A stretch of 64,000 nt of DNA, taken from Bin87 sp965203855 (GTDB lineage: Bacteria > Chloroflexota > Dehalococcoidia > Lucifugimonadales > UBA3495). The notes beneath the pieces were generated by a model. It saw nothing but the letters and a program-made list of their open reading frames with translations. It did no database searches and had not been told where the DNA came from. A program made the position numbers and the translations under genes. Shown here piece after piece: positions 55,249-63,757 of the stretch. The first letter of the stretch is position 1; the number at the start of each line of letters is the position of its first letter. The stretch is from NCBI GenBank assembly GCA_965203855.1, contig CBDBDN010000005.1, forward strand, positions 62,001 through 126,000, given 5' to 3'.

Positions 55249-55614
55249 TTAACTTTGCAACCGCGTCTCGCGCAAGCACAAACCGGCGAGAGCCGTTGCA
55301 GTGGTGGAAATCAATGCGCCAAATAGGTACAAGAACGCAAACGCACTCTGCAAATCCAGGATAAACGCGAGCCACGCCAATACAGCGCCAATAACCAGCA
55401 GCCCAAAGCAGGTCTTGCGCAGTGCATAGGGCAAAGCCCCTCCCAATAAGAGAAACGGCGAGCTCACCATCGCTACAATCCCGGCAGTGACGAGAGAGCC
55501 GGTATCGTCGCCAAACACCGCGCCGCCTACGCCCAAAACAAATGCCCCGGAGCACCCACTGATGAAAAGCCCCAAGCTGGCAATAATGCCCAAAATGATG
55601 ACGGAAATTTTCAC
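55249..55614 (-). CDS. Small four-helix membrane protein, unknown
   Basis: A 121-residue protein with four hydrophobic helices, starting VKISVIILGIIASLGLFISG. The start is GTG 55614 behind CGAGGTG, which I prefer to the ATG at 55662 (the extra 16 residues are basic and cross the ribosome-binding site). It lies between the OB-fold lipoprotein and the metH activation gene. No family recognised. Confidence 0.65.
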   Translation of the reverse strand: MKISVIILGIIASLGLFISGCSGAFVLGVGGAVFGDDTGSLVTAGIVAMVSSPFLLLGGALPYALRKTCFGLLVIGAVLAWLAFILDLQSAFAFLYLFGALISTTATALAGLCLRETRLQS

Positions 55615-55654
55615 TGTGGCGCACCTCGGTTTACCGGCAACGAATCTTGCTGTG

Positions 55655-56101
55655 CTACTCAATCAAACAGCCGTTCAATGTTACGGCCTCTAGCGCTGCT
55701 TCGCCTTCGCTCTTGGCGCACAATAGCGTTACCACATCCCCGGCGTTTAATTTCAGGGCATCACTGCGCGCGTCAGGAAATAGGTAGGCTTCAACGCCAT
55801 CCAGAAAGCCCGTAGGGCCAAGCAGAATTATAATAATCCTACCATCGGATTCGCCGGCAGCCCCAATGTCTCCTATATTCCCGGATATGCGAATTGCCCG
55901 GCCGCTTTCATAGGTATCAGCAACCCGGAGCTCGTTGTCAGTGTATTCCTGGACGATTTCGGCAACGGAGGTATCGATAACGCCGTTTGCTACCGCCTGC
56001 TCCAAGTCAGTGGTAGTCAAAACACGGGGTGCACAAGCAAGTAAGGCACAGCACACCAAAAACGGGGACATAATGCCAATGAACCGACTGGTCATAATCA
56101 T
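55655..56101 (-). CDS. OB-fold (tRNA_anti-like) lipoprotein
   Basis: A 148-residue protein. The signal peptide MSPFLVCCALLACAPR contains lipobox ALLAC. The mature part reads EIVQEYTDNELRVADTYESG, then IRISGNIGDIG, and ALKLNAGDVVTLLCAKSE and LNGCLI, the tRNA_anti-like OB pattern. It is of the same type as the lipoprotein at 21624-22106. Ligand unknown. Confidence 0.8.
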   Translation of the reverse strand: MIMTSRFIGIMSPFLVCCALLACAPRVLTTTDLEQAVANGVIDTSVAEIVQEYTDNELRVADTYESGRAIRISGNIGDIGAAGESDGRIIIILLGPTGFLDGVEAYLFPDARSDALKLNAGDVVTLLCAKSEGEAALEAVTLNGCLIE

Positions 56102-56118
56102 AAGGCGGCAGTCTCACT

Positions 56119-56772
56119 TTACCGGCTAACCGCCGCCGGCACCTGGAATACGGTGCGCCCGTCGGTGTCATGGGTGTGATTTGCCAGCGCCGCCAGCATC
56201 TCGTTGCTCTGCTGAACTTCGGCGCGCAACTCGTTGAGCGCTGCGGTTTGCGCTTGATTGTTCTCCCGCATTTCGGCGCGCAACTCGTTGAGCGCTGCGG
56301 TTTGCGCTTGATTGTTCTCCCGCATTTCAGCGCGCAACTCGTTGAGCGCTGCGGTTTGCGCTTGGTTGTTCTCCCGCATTTCGGCGCGCAGTTCCTGGTT
56401 GCTGCGCTGCATTTCAGCCCGCCACTCCTCCCTGCTGTGCTGCATTTCAGCCCGCCATTCCTCCCTGCTGCGCTGCATTTCAGCCCGCCATTCCTCGCTG
56501 TTACGCTGAACCGCCGCCCGCCATTCCTCGTTGCTGTGCTGAACCGCCGCCCGCCATTCCTCGTTGCTGTGCTGAATTGCCGCCCGCATCTCCTCGTTGC
56601 TCTCCCGCATCTCAACGCGCATCTCGCCGACGGCTGTGGTCAATCCCTCAACCTGGTTGGACATCCGGCCCAGCATAAAGCCGCCCCTGACTACCAGCAC
56701 AATCAGCGTGACCGCGATCCCCGAGCCGGTTAGAGCGGCAATCGCAATGGCGGCAATAGTGGCGGCGTCCAT
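56119..56772 (-). CDS. Membrane-anchored coiled-coil protein with 11- and 18-residue repeats
   Basis: A 217-residue protein. One N-terminal helix (about residues 5-30, IAIAALTGSGIAVTLIVLVV) anchors it. Then come seven 11-residue repeats of HSNEEWRAAVQ type (about 60-130), followed by three 18-residue repeats of RAEMRENNQAQTAALNEL (about 130-185). The eleven-residue period is expected for right-handed or straight coiled coils. CGGAGGACTTT precedes the ATG. The DNA repeats are 33 bp and 54 bp, prone to copy-number change. Confidence 0.75.
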   Translation of the reverse strand: MDAATIAAIAIAALTGSGIAVTLIVLVVRGGFMLGRMSNQVEGLTTAVGEMRVEMRESNEEMRAAIQHSNEEWRAAVQHSNEEWRAAVQRNSEEWRAEMQRSREEWRAEMQHSREEWRAEMQRSNQELRAEMRENNQAQTAALNELRAEMRENNQAQTAALNELRAEMRENNQAQTAALNELRAEVQQSNEMLAALANHTHDTDGRTVFQVPAAVSR

Positions 56773-56859
56773 AAAGTCCTCCGTTGCCCAAATCTGTTAC
56801 GACGGTTCGCACCGCAACTATACCACACCGGCCCGCGCTGTCTTGCCCAGACCCGGCCA

Positions 56860-59475
56860 TCAGCTCCGCGCCGCCGCATCCGCCTGCATCGCCGCCGTTT
56901 CCTCCGCCAGCTGCGCCGCCATCCGTTCCCGCTCGTCGGCATCCTGTATCCGGTTGGCCAACGCCAGGCCGCTCATCGCGTCCGGCGAGTAGGCCACCAG
57001 CCCATCGTATTCTGGCGCAATCCGCAGCCGCGTGAAACGGTTGGACAGGGCGGCGCCGCCCACCAGCACCGGCTCCCTGATGCCCGCCGTGCGGAAATCC
57101 TGCACCGTCTCTACCATCATCTGCGCCGATTTCACCAGCAGGCCGGACAGCCCGATGATGTCGGGGCGATGCTCCCGGCAGCCGGCAATCAGCTCCTGCG
57201 CCGCTACCTTGATGCCCAGGTTCACTACCCGATACCCGTTGTTGGACAGGATAATCTCCACCAGGTTTTTGCCAATGTCATGCACATCGCCTTTCACCGT
57301 GGCCAGCAGCACCGTGCCGCGCGCCGCCGCATCGGCCCGTTCCATATGCGGCTCCAGATGCGATACGGCAAACTTCATCGCTTCGGCGCTTTGCAGCACT
57401 TCGGCCACAATCAGCTGGTTGGCGTTGAACTGCCGCCCCACTTCGTCCATACCCGCCATCAGAGGGCCGTTGATGATGGCCAGCGGTTCCCGTTCCCGCA
57501 GCGCCAAATCCAGGTCGTCGGCCAGCCCTTCCTTGCTGCCTTCAATGATGCACTGCGCCAGCCTCTCGTCCAGCGGCAGGGCGGAGCGTTCCTCCGCAGT
57601 GGCCCGCGGCGCGCGATCGCGGAAATGGGCGGCGAAAGCGGCCACCGGGTCAGCGCCCCGGTTCCAGATCAAATCCTCCGACAGCCGCCGTTCCTCCTCC
57701 GGTATGGTGGCGTAACGCTGCATCATCTCCGAGTTGACAATCGCCAGATCCAGCCCGGCCTGCGTACAGTGATACAGGAACACCGAGTTGAACACTTCCC
57801 GGCCGGCCGCCGGCAGCCCGAAAGAGACATTGGAAATGCCCAGCGCCGTTTTAGTGTTGGGCAGCGCATCCTTAATCAGCCTTACGCCCGCAATAGTTTC
57901 GGCGGCGGAACCGACATAGTTCTCGTCCCCGGTGCCGGCCGGAAACACCAGCGGGTCAAAGATGATGTCCTGCTCCGGCACCCCGTACTTTTCCGTCAGC
58001 AGACGATGCGACCGCAGCGCAATCTCCAGCTTGCGTTCTTTGGTGATGGCCTGCGCCTGGTCGGGGTCGTCGTCAATGCAACCCACGATCAGGGCGGCCC
58101 CATAGCGGCGCGCCAGCGGCACTACCCGCTGAAAGCGTTCCTCGCCATCCTCCAGGTTGATAGAGTTGATGATGGACTTGCCTTGCAATCGTTGCAGCGC
58201 CTCCTCAATCACGGCGGCGTCAGTGGAATCAATCATTATCGGCGCCTTGACGCGGCGGTTGAGCTGGTCCAGGAACCGGATAACATCGGCGGTTTCGTCC
58301 CGGTCGGGGTCTTGCAGGCAGACATCCAGGATATGCGCTCCGTTGCGAACCTGCCGCCGCCCGATTTCGGCAGCTTCCTCAAACCCGTCCCGCGCAATCA
58401 GCCGCTTGAACCGCCGGCTGCCCAGCACATTAGTGCGCTCCCCGACGATGGTCGGGCGGGTATCGTCGTTGACCACTACCGCCTCAATGCCGGACACCCG
58501 CGTTTCCGGCGCCGGACTGGCGATGCGCGGCGTCTTGCCCGCCATTGCCGCCGCAATCCGGCTGATATGTTCCGGCCCCGTGCCGCAGCAGCCGCCGGCA
58601 ATGTTGAGCCAGCCGTTGTCGGCGAACCGTTCCAGCGCGCCGGCCAGCATCTCCGGCGTTTCGTTGTAGTTGCCGTCCTCATCCGGCAGGCCGGCGTTGG
58701 GAATGCAGGCGATGCCAAACCGCGACAAGCCTTGCAGCGTCCGCAGGTGGTCGGTCATAAACGCCGGGCCGGTAGCGCAGTTGAACCCGATCCACAGCAG
58801 CTCGCGATGCGACAGCGAAGTGTACAGCGCCTCGGCGTCTTGCCCGGCCAGCAGCGTCCCCATCGGCTCAATAGTGCCTTGCACGGCTACCGGAATGACG
58901 GTATTCAACTCAGCAAAAGCCCGGTCAATTCCTTCCAGGCCGGCCTTGATATTGATGGTGTCCTGACTGGTTTCCAGCAGCAGCACGTCGGCGCCGCCCT
59001 CAATCAGGCCGGCCGCCTGCTGATGATAGTCGGCGGCCAGTTCGGCAAAAGTAAGTCCGCCGGTAACCGAGATGGTCCGCGTCGTCGGCCCCATTGCGCC
59101 GGCCACAAAGCGGGGCTTGCCGGCATCGGCGGCGGAATAGTCGGCGGCGGCGCGGCGGGCAATGGCGGCGGCCTCCCGGTTGATGCGCCGCGCGTGTTCC
59201 GCCAGCGCATACTCGCCCAGCACCACGGCGGTAGCCCCAAAAGTGTTGGTCTCAATAATATCGGCGCCGGCCGCCAGATAATCCCGGTGGATGCCGTCAA
59301 TCACATCCGGACGGGTGATATTGAGATATTCGTTGCAGCCCTCGTATTCGGCGCCGCCAAAGTCGTCCGGCCCCAGGCCGCGCGCCTGTATCTGCGTGCC
59401 CATTGCCCCGTCCACCACCAGGATGCGGGTTTGCAGCGACGCCTTCAGTTCATCGGTTCGGTCGGTAGCAGTCAT
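56860..59475 (-). CDS. metH: Cobalamin-dependent methionine synthase lacking the activation domain
   Basis: An 871-residue protein. The homocysteine domain begins RILVVDGAMGTQIQ and carries zinc Cys in GFNCATGP and IAGGCCGTGPEH. The pterin domain reads TIVGERTNVLGSRRFKRLI. The cap and B12-binding domain contain VKGDVHDIGKNLVEI, with the DxHxxG cobalt ligand. The AdoMet activation domain that completes most MetH proteins is missing; it is encoded apart at 54255-55187. I chose ATG 59475 because GGTGAG lies 8 nt upstream, inside the longer open frame. Confidence 0.95.
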   Translation of the reverse strand: MTATDRTDELKASLQTRILVVDGAMGTQIQARGLGPDDFGGAEYEGCNEYLNITRPDVIDGIHRDYLAAGADIIETNTFGATAVVLGEYALAEHARRINREAAAIARRAAADYSAADAGKPRFVAGAMGPTTRTISVTGGLTFAELAADYHQQAAGLIEGGADVLLLETSQDTINIKAGLEGIDRAFAELNTVIPVAVQGTIEPMGTLLAGQDAEALYTSLSHRELLWIGFNCATGPAFMTDHLRTLQGLSRFGIACIPNAGLPDEDGNYNETPEMLAGALERFADNGWLNIAGGCCGTGPEHISRIAAAMAGKTPRIASPAPETRVSGIEAVVVNDDTRPTIVGERTNVLGSRRFKRLIARDGFEEAAEIGRRQVRNGAHILDVCLQDPDRDETADVIRFLDQLNRRVKAPIMIDSTDAAVIEEALQRLQGKSIINSINLEDGEERFQRVVPLARRYGAALIVGCIDDDPDQAQAITKERKLEIALRSHRLLTEKYGVPEQDIIFDPLVFPAGTGDENYVGSAAETIAGVRLIKDALPNTKTALGISNVSFGLPAAGREVFNSVFLYHCTQAGLDLAIVNSEMMQRYATIPEEERRLSEDLIWNRGADPVAAFAAHFRDRAPRATAEERSALPLDERLAQCIIEGSKEGLADDLDLALREREPLAIINGPLMAGMDEVGRQFNANQLIVAEVLQSAEAMKFAVSHLEPHMERADAAARGTVLLATVKGDVHDIGKNLVEIILSNNGYRVVNLGIKVAAQELIAGCREHRPDIIGLSGLLVKSAQMMVETVQDFRTAGIREPVLVGGAALSNRFTRLRIAPEYDGLVAYSPDAMSGLALANRIQDADERERMAAQLAEETAAMQADAAARS

Positions 59476-59794
59476 CGTATGCGCTCTCACCAATCAGGTT
59501 AGTTTGACAATCAAGGCTACCCGCAACGGCAAGCAGTGTCAAACCGGGCGCGCTGCGGGCATTGTCAACATACGCTGATTATGTAAATATGCTGCGCTGC
59601 CGGCGTCTGGCACATTGAACTAGAACTAGGGGTTGCACTCGTGGTTGCGCGGCAAATCGAATCGTCTGGATCGTCATACGATGCGAAAGGATACAGCGGC
59701 GGGAGCGAGGACTGTGGGGCACCTTGGCGCTGGCGTGGATCCGGGGCCTAATCTAATGCCGGAACGGGTTAATAATACTCCCGGCAAGTCGGCA

Positions 59795-59823
59795 TTGCGC
59801 CTTACCCCAGGCACGCCTACAAT
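59795..59823 (+). promoter_or_regulatory. Promoter of the SMP-30 gene
   Basis: TTGCGC (59795-59800) and TACAAT (59818-59823) are spaced by 17 nt, giving a leader of about 88 nt. The remainder of the divergent gap 59476-59917 shows no gene, hairpin or repeat that I can support. Confidence 0.45.
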
Positions 59824-59917
59824 GGCGGGCGTATCACCGGCCCCATCTAACCCTATCCCGCCGCATCACGCACTACGCCGGCCGTTGCCGGCGGACGACG
59901 CCATAGGAGGCGCAACT

Positions 59918-60838
59918 ATGCCCATTGAGAGAATCAATCCCGCTTTGGACGCAATCATTGACGCTGATGCTCCCATCTCCGAACACGGCTCCGGCTATGG
60001 CGGCGCAGAAGGGCCGGCCGAAGGGCCGCTGTGGTGGGCCGACATTGCCGGAAATGGCGACGGCGGCTATCTGCTGTTCAGCGACATCCACAACAACCGC
60101 CGGATGCGCTATACCCCCGGCAGCGGCGTAACCGTGGACGCGGAGCCGGTCAACCGGCACAACGGCCTGACGCGCGACTTGCAGGGGCGGCTCATCGCCG
60201 CGGAGCATGACGGACGGCGCGTCAGCCGCCGGGAACATGACGGCTCTACTACCGTGCTGGCCAACCAGTTCCAGAGGCGCCAGCTCAACCGTCCCAACGA
60301 CGTGGTAGTCAAATCCGACGGCAGCATCTACTTCACCGACCCCTGGACTTTTCGGCGCCCCCGGGAGCAGTGGGAGCAGACCATTTCCGGCGTCTTTCGT
60401 CTCTCCGCCGACCTCGGCACGCTGACCCTGCTGGTGAGCGACTTTGTGGTGCCTAACGGCTTGGCGTTCTCGCCGGACGAAAGCGTCCTGTACATCAACG
60501 ACTCGCGACGGGGGGTTATCCGGGCGTTTGAGGTGCAGGATGACGGCAGCCTGGCGCTGGCGTCCGACCGGCTGTTTGCCGACCTGCGGGGCGAGCGCGA
60601 CGGCGTACCGGACGGGATGAAAGTGGATGTGGCGGGGAATGTGTACTGCGGCGGCGCCGGCGGCCTGCACATCCTCAACGCCGGCGGCGAGCGGCTGGGC
60701 ATCATCGCGCACGGTCAGACGGCCACTACCAACCTCTGCTTTGGCGGCGATGACTGGCGAACCCTGTATTTCACCAGCCGCAACACGCTGGGCAGCGTCC
60801 CCGTGAAAATCGCCGGCATCCCGGTGCCGGCGAAGTAA
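59918..60838 (+). CDS. SMP-30/gluconolactonase family protein
   Basis: A 306-residue six-bladed propeller. It has AEGPLWWADIAG near the N-terminus (catalytic Glu), NRRMRYTPGSG, LTRDLQGRLIAAEHDGRRV, LNRPNDVVVKSDGSIYFTDP (metal-binding Asn-Asp) and VPNGLAFSPDESVLYINDS. These are the Glu, Asn and Asp ligands of gluconolactonase-like lactonases. AGGAGG precedes ATG 59918, and the longer open frame is not used. The substrate is unknown. Confidence 0.92.
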   Translation: MPIERINPALDAIIDADAPISEHGSGYGGAEGPAEGPLWWADIAGNGDGGYLLFSDIHNNRRMRYTPGSGVTVDAEPVNRHNGLTRDLQGRLIAAEHDGRRVSRREHDGSTTVLANQFQRRQLNRPNDVVVKSDGSIYFTDPWTFRRPREQWEQTISGVFRLSADLGTLTLLVSDFVVPNGLAFSPDESVLYINDSRRGVIRAFEVQDDGSLALASDRLFADLRGERDGVPDGMKVDVAGNVYCGGAGGLHILNAGGERLGIIAHGQTATTNLCFGGDDWRTLYFTSRNTLGSVPVKIAGIPVPAK

Positions 60839-60842
60839 CCCG

Positions 60843-60912
60843 GATGCGCTATTGTGGGAAGCGGACGGCTGATAATCTCCACAATAGCGCATCGCGCCCG
60901 GCGTGATAAAAT
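60843..60912 (+). promoter_or_regulatory. Long inverted repeat and leaderless TAAAAT promoter of the toxin pair
   Basis: A perfect 15-bp inverted repeat (GATGCGCTATTGTGG at 60843-60857 and its complement at 60879-60893, 21-nt spacer) is followed by TAAAAT at 60907-60912, exactly 6 nt before the toxin ATG. The right arm covers the -35 position. It could serve both as an operator and as the end of the SMP-30 transcript. Confidence 0.65.
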
Positions 60913-60918
60913 GCCGGT

Positions 60919-61251
60919 ATGTACGAAGTTCTTGCTTACACTAACAACAGCGGGCGTAATCCCTTCGCCGCTTGGCATGAACGGCTACCTACGACGGTAC
61001 AACCCAGAAGCGATGTGGTTATTGCCCGAATGGTTGCCGGGGACTGGGGAGATACTCGCAGCGTTGGGGAAGGAGTAATCGGGCGTCGGGTGCATATCGG
61101 CCCCGGCTATCGGCTCTATTTCGCCTGGGACGGGCCGACGCTGATAATCCTGCTGGGCGGCGGGGACAAGAGCAGCCAGCGCAACGATATTGCCACTGCC
61201 AAAGAGCGTTGGCTGGATTACAGGATACGGACGCATCAAGGAGGCCGATGA
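60919..61251 (+). CDS. RelE/ParE-superfamily toxin (COG3657-like addiction killer protein)
   Basis: A 110-residue protein: NPFAAWHERLPTT, then RMVAGDWGDTRSVGEGVIGRR, VHIGPGYRLYFAWDG and LIILLGGGDKSSQRNDIATA. This is the COG3657 pattern (F..W...L.D...R..I..R..R...G..G D.K.V G.GV.ELRI..GPGYRVYF). The conserved helical region is somewhat diverged (TTVQPRSDVVIA). The gene is leaderless and overlaps the next gene by 4 bp. Confidence 0.88.
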   Translation: MYEVLAYTNNSGRNPFAAWHERLPTTVQPRSDVVIARMVAGDWGDTRSVGEGVIGRRVHIGPGYRLYFAWDGPTLIILLGGGDKSSQRNDIATAKERWLDYRIRTHQGGR

Positions 61252-61472
61252 TGAATCCGGCGGCGGAGGATTGGAAAATTGCGGCGCGCCGACGGGCGCA
61301 GAGCAGTCCCGAATATCGCACCGAGTTGACCCTGGCCATTGCGGAATTGTTGGAAACCCGCGATGCAGCAGACCGGCGGGCGGCTCACCACTTGGCGCAG
61401 GGGATTTTGGAGCTGGATTTCGCCAACGACGCCGAACTGCTGGCGTTGCTGCGTGAGCCGGCCGTCGTCTAA
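61248..61472 (+). CDS. Small putative antitoxin
   Basis: A 74-residue protein (MMNPAAEDWKIAARRRAQSS...ELTLAIAELLETRDAADRRA), all-helical by eye. The usual COG3636 XRE antitoxin that accompanies this toxin is about 100 residues with a clear helix-turn-helix; this partner is shorter and lacks a recognisable one. AAGGAGG lies upstream, and the ATGA overlap couples it to the toxin. The role is inferred from position. Confidence 0.65.
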   Translation: MMNPAAEDWKIAARRRAQSSPEYRTELTLAIAELLETRDAADRRAAHHLAQGILELDFANDAELLALLREPAVV

Positions 61473-61830
61473 GAGCGTGTCTAAAAAGTCGTTAATTGGC
61501 GGCGCGGCGTAGCGGCCGGCTCCGGCCATTCTGGTGGCATCGGACCATACAACAACCATCTTACCCCAGCGCCCCCCTACGCCGAATGGCGGCTGGAACC
61601 CCTGTTGCCGCCGTCTCAACCCGGTGCCGCCATTCATTATTGACAATCAATCGGTGAAAACTACCGAAAAAGAGGGCCGCGCGGCTACGACGCCGGCAAA
61701 AAAGCGCTGGGGCGCAAGCGTCATATCGTAGTCGATACGGCGGGGCTGCTGCTGGCGGCAGTGGCGCATCCGGCGGATGTTAAAGACCGAGACGGCGCCC
61801 AGCTGGCGCTGTCCGGACTGGCTGGAAAGT
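61471..61830 (+). mobile_element. Decayed IS5-family insertion sequence (transposase fragments)
   Basis: Three transposase pieces lie in different frames. YAEWRLEPLLPPSQPG at 61578-61625 is the N-terminus. IIDNQSVKTTEKEG at 61636-61677 is next. GYDAGKKALGRKRHIVVDTA plus GLLLAAVAHPADVKDRDG begins at 61683. About 80 codons between pieces one and two are deleted. The sequence AGAGCGTGTCTAAAAAGTC directly after the antitoxin stop may be the left end. No right end or target duplication was identified. Confidence 0.8.
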
Positions 61831-61944
61831 TGCCGTCTCCAGCTGCCGGCCGGCCGGGTCTGCCGTGCGTCGCCGCCACCGGCGGCGCAGCCGGGAGAGT
61901 GTGGCCGCCCCCCTTTTTGACCCACCGGCACACCGTCGGCTGCG

Positions 61945-62065
61945 TTACGCCAACAATGCGCGCAACGGCGCTCTGGGATACGCCTTCCCCAAGCAACGCC
62001 AAAGCCTGTTCCCGGTCGGCGGCGCCGGGGTTGGTGCGGGCGGCGCCGTGGCTGTAAGCGCGCAC
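61945..62065 (-). pseudogene. Truncated HTH (transposase-like) fragment
   Basis: From a GTG at 62065 the frame gives MRAYSHGAARTNPGAADREQ and a clear homeodomain-like HTH, ALALLGEGVSQSAVARIVGV-TQPTVCRWVKKGG. It then runs antisense into the IS5 remnant with no meaning. This looks like the N-terminus of an IS630- or resolvase-type protein broken by the other element. Confidence 0.5.
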
Positions 62066-62203
62066 AGGCGATGTGAAGCCTCAGGGATGGGGATAATCCG
62101 GCTATAACAGCATTGGCAGTTTGTGTTGAGAATGCCGTTCCTTTCGTAAGAACGCCTCAGATGCGCCGTATCAGAAGTTGAAATTGCCATGGCTGCCCAG
62201 CCT

Positions 62204-62383
62204 CTAAACGCCGCAAATGATGCCGGCGGTGATTAGCCCCGGCACAACGATGAATCCGGAAAGGATGACCCCAAGTCACCCCGAATCCCCCGATGCTGAG
62301 AGCACGGACGGCATCCATCGCAGCACAACAACCGAGAGCAGCAGTATTGCGATGGCAATCACGGCAATTTGCCAGAATTTCAT
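62204..62383 (-). pseudogene. Two-helix small membrane protein split by an in-frame TGA
   Basis: From ATG 62383, behind GAGGG, the frame encodes MKFWQIAVIAIAILLLSVVV and LRWMPSVLSASGDSG, then TGA (62278-62276). The same frame continues LGVILSGFIVVPGLITAGII and CGV to TAG 62206-62204. Two membrane helices joined by a short loop are thus interrupted by one stop. It may be a nonsense allele, or a 35-residue single-helix peptide with an accidental hydrophobic tail. Confidence 0.5.
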
Positions 62384-62455
62384 TTGACAGCCCTCGCTTG
62401 GCTTGCCGGGATTACTTACCGGCCGATTCAGCATATCACACCGCCGGCCGCGCTT

Positions 62456-63391
62456 TTACCCCGATTCCAGCAACGCCCGCTCCGCGAACTCCGGGCGCAC
62501 CAGGCTGGCGTAGGGATGATAACCCTGCACCAGTCCGCCGGCGATTAGGGCGTCCCGCATCCGGTCGTAGCCGGCAGGGCGAATTAGCGGGTCAGCCGCC
62601 CATACTCCCGCTGCCTGGTAGCGGCGCACTCCCTCAATCAGGACATCGCGCGCATATTCGGGAAAGACGTCGGCGATGCAGTCGGCAACCGCATCGGCAT
62701 CGCTCTCCGCAACCCAACGCTGCGCTTTGCCGTAGCCCGTTACGAAACGCTGCACCGTGTCAGGATTATCCGCGAGGTACGATTCCATTGCCGCAAAGCT
62801 GCTGTAGCAGATGTGGCCGCTTTCGTTAGCCAGCGTGGCCGCCAGGTATCCGGAGCCTTCCCGCACCAACTCTCCGGCAAAGGGATAGGGAACCTGGATA
62901 TAGTCGGCGTCGCCGTTGCGGAAACGGGCCAGCATCTGCTCTGCCGACAAGCCGTCCAGCAGGTTGACGCGGGCCGGGTCAACGCCATGCCAGCGCATCG
63001 CCGCTTGCAGCGTGGTATAGGGGACGGGCGTGAACCCGACGGGTATCAAAGTTGCGCCCTCCAGGTCGGCCCAGCGCCAGCCGTCGGTAGGCCGTCGCGC
63101 CAGCAGAAAGAAGCCGTCCCGCCGGTTGATTTCGGCGATGTGCAACGGCGGGTTGGGGCTGCCGGCGTCCAAATCCATCAGGCTGCGGCTGATGCCGCTT
63201 TGGGTGATGTCAATGGCGCCGGCCTTGAGCAGGTCGGTGCTGGACTGGCCGGCGGGGATGTGGGCAAAGTCAATGTCCAGCCCCTTAGCGGCCAGAAATC
63301 CGCCCTCAACGGCGGCATAGATGGTGGTGTAGAACATATTGCGAAAGGCCACCCGCAGGCGGATGCGGCCAGTATCTTTGGGTTCGGTCAT
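62456..63391 (-). CDS. NMT1/THI5-like (SsuA-type) substrate-binding protein
   Basis: A 311-residue type II binding protein without a signal peptide. It has RVAFRNMFYTTIYAAVEGGF, LAAKGLDIDF, then LLKAGAIDITQSGISRSLMD, DLEGATLIPVGFTPVPYTTL, and a C-terminal lobe with VQRFVTGYGKAQRWV. The family binds pyrimidines, taurine or aromatic acids, or acts as a domain in thiamine pathways. The start is one of three ATG codons at 63397-63391; AGAGGA favours 63391. No permease is adjacent in view. Confidence 0.85.
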   Translation of the reverse strand: MTEPKDTGRIRLRVAFRNMFYTTIYAAVEGGFLAAKGLDIDFAHIPAGQSSTDLLKAGAIDITQSGISRSLMDLDAGSPNPPLHIAEINRRDGFFLLARRPTDGWRWADLEGATLIPVGFTPVPYTTLQAAMRWHGVDPARVNLLDGLSAEQMLARFRNGDADYIQVPYPFAGELVREGSGYLAATLANESGHICYSSFAAMESYLADNPDTVQRFVTGYGKAQRWVAESDADAVADCIADVFPEYARDVLIEGVRRYQAAGVWAADPLIRPAGYDRMRDALIAGGLVQGYHPYASLVRPEFAERALLESG

Positions 63392-63436
63392 CATCATTCC
63401 TCTCAATGCAGAGTGTTGGGCGGCAGCGGGACAATG

Positions 63437-63736
63437 TCAATTGTCGGAACGGTGCGGCGAATAGCAGTTACCGTCATCATCGCAGTACAGAATTGCCGGC
63501 GCCGGCGTCGGGGGCAATGTCGGGGCGTTATGGTCAAAGCTTGGATTTGGGGTTGACGACCTACAGCCGGCGCCCCGATGTCGCGGGCTGGGGCTCGGGC
63601 TCCGCCCATCGGGACTGGCCTCCGCGATGTCGGCATCGAAGTAGCCGGCATCGGTATAGCCCAATGTGCCAACACTAACGGCGGCCAGGGCGAAAGACAG
63701 CAGTACAATAACTTTGATGCGCCGACGGCTGAACAT
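63437..63736 (-). CDS. Small secreted/anchored protein of unknown function
   Basis: A 99-residue protein. A signal-like N-terminus (MFSRRRIKVIVLLSFALAAV) is followed by TLGYTDAGYFDADIAEASPD, a low-complexity Pro/Ser/Arg part and a C-terminal ILYCDDDGNCYSPH. GAGGT precedes the ATG. It lies between an ABC exporter end and a binding-protein gene on the same strand. No family recognised; the middle could reflect a decayed sequence. Confidence 0.5.
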   Translation of the reverse strand: MFSRRRIKVIVLLSFALAAVSVGTLGYTDAGYFDADIAEASPDGRSPSPSPRHRGAGCRSSTPNPSFDHNAPTLPPTPAPAILYCDDDGNCYSPHRSDN

Positions 63737-63757
63737 TATATTACCTCATGCCGGCCG

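Noticed and set aside
57169..59502. Plus-strand open frame of 777 codons
   Set aside because: Antisense of metH; no recognisable domain.
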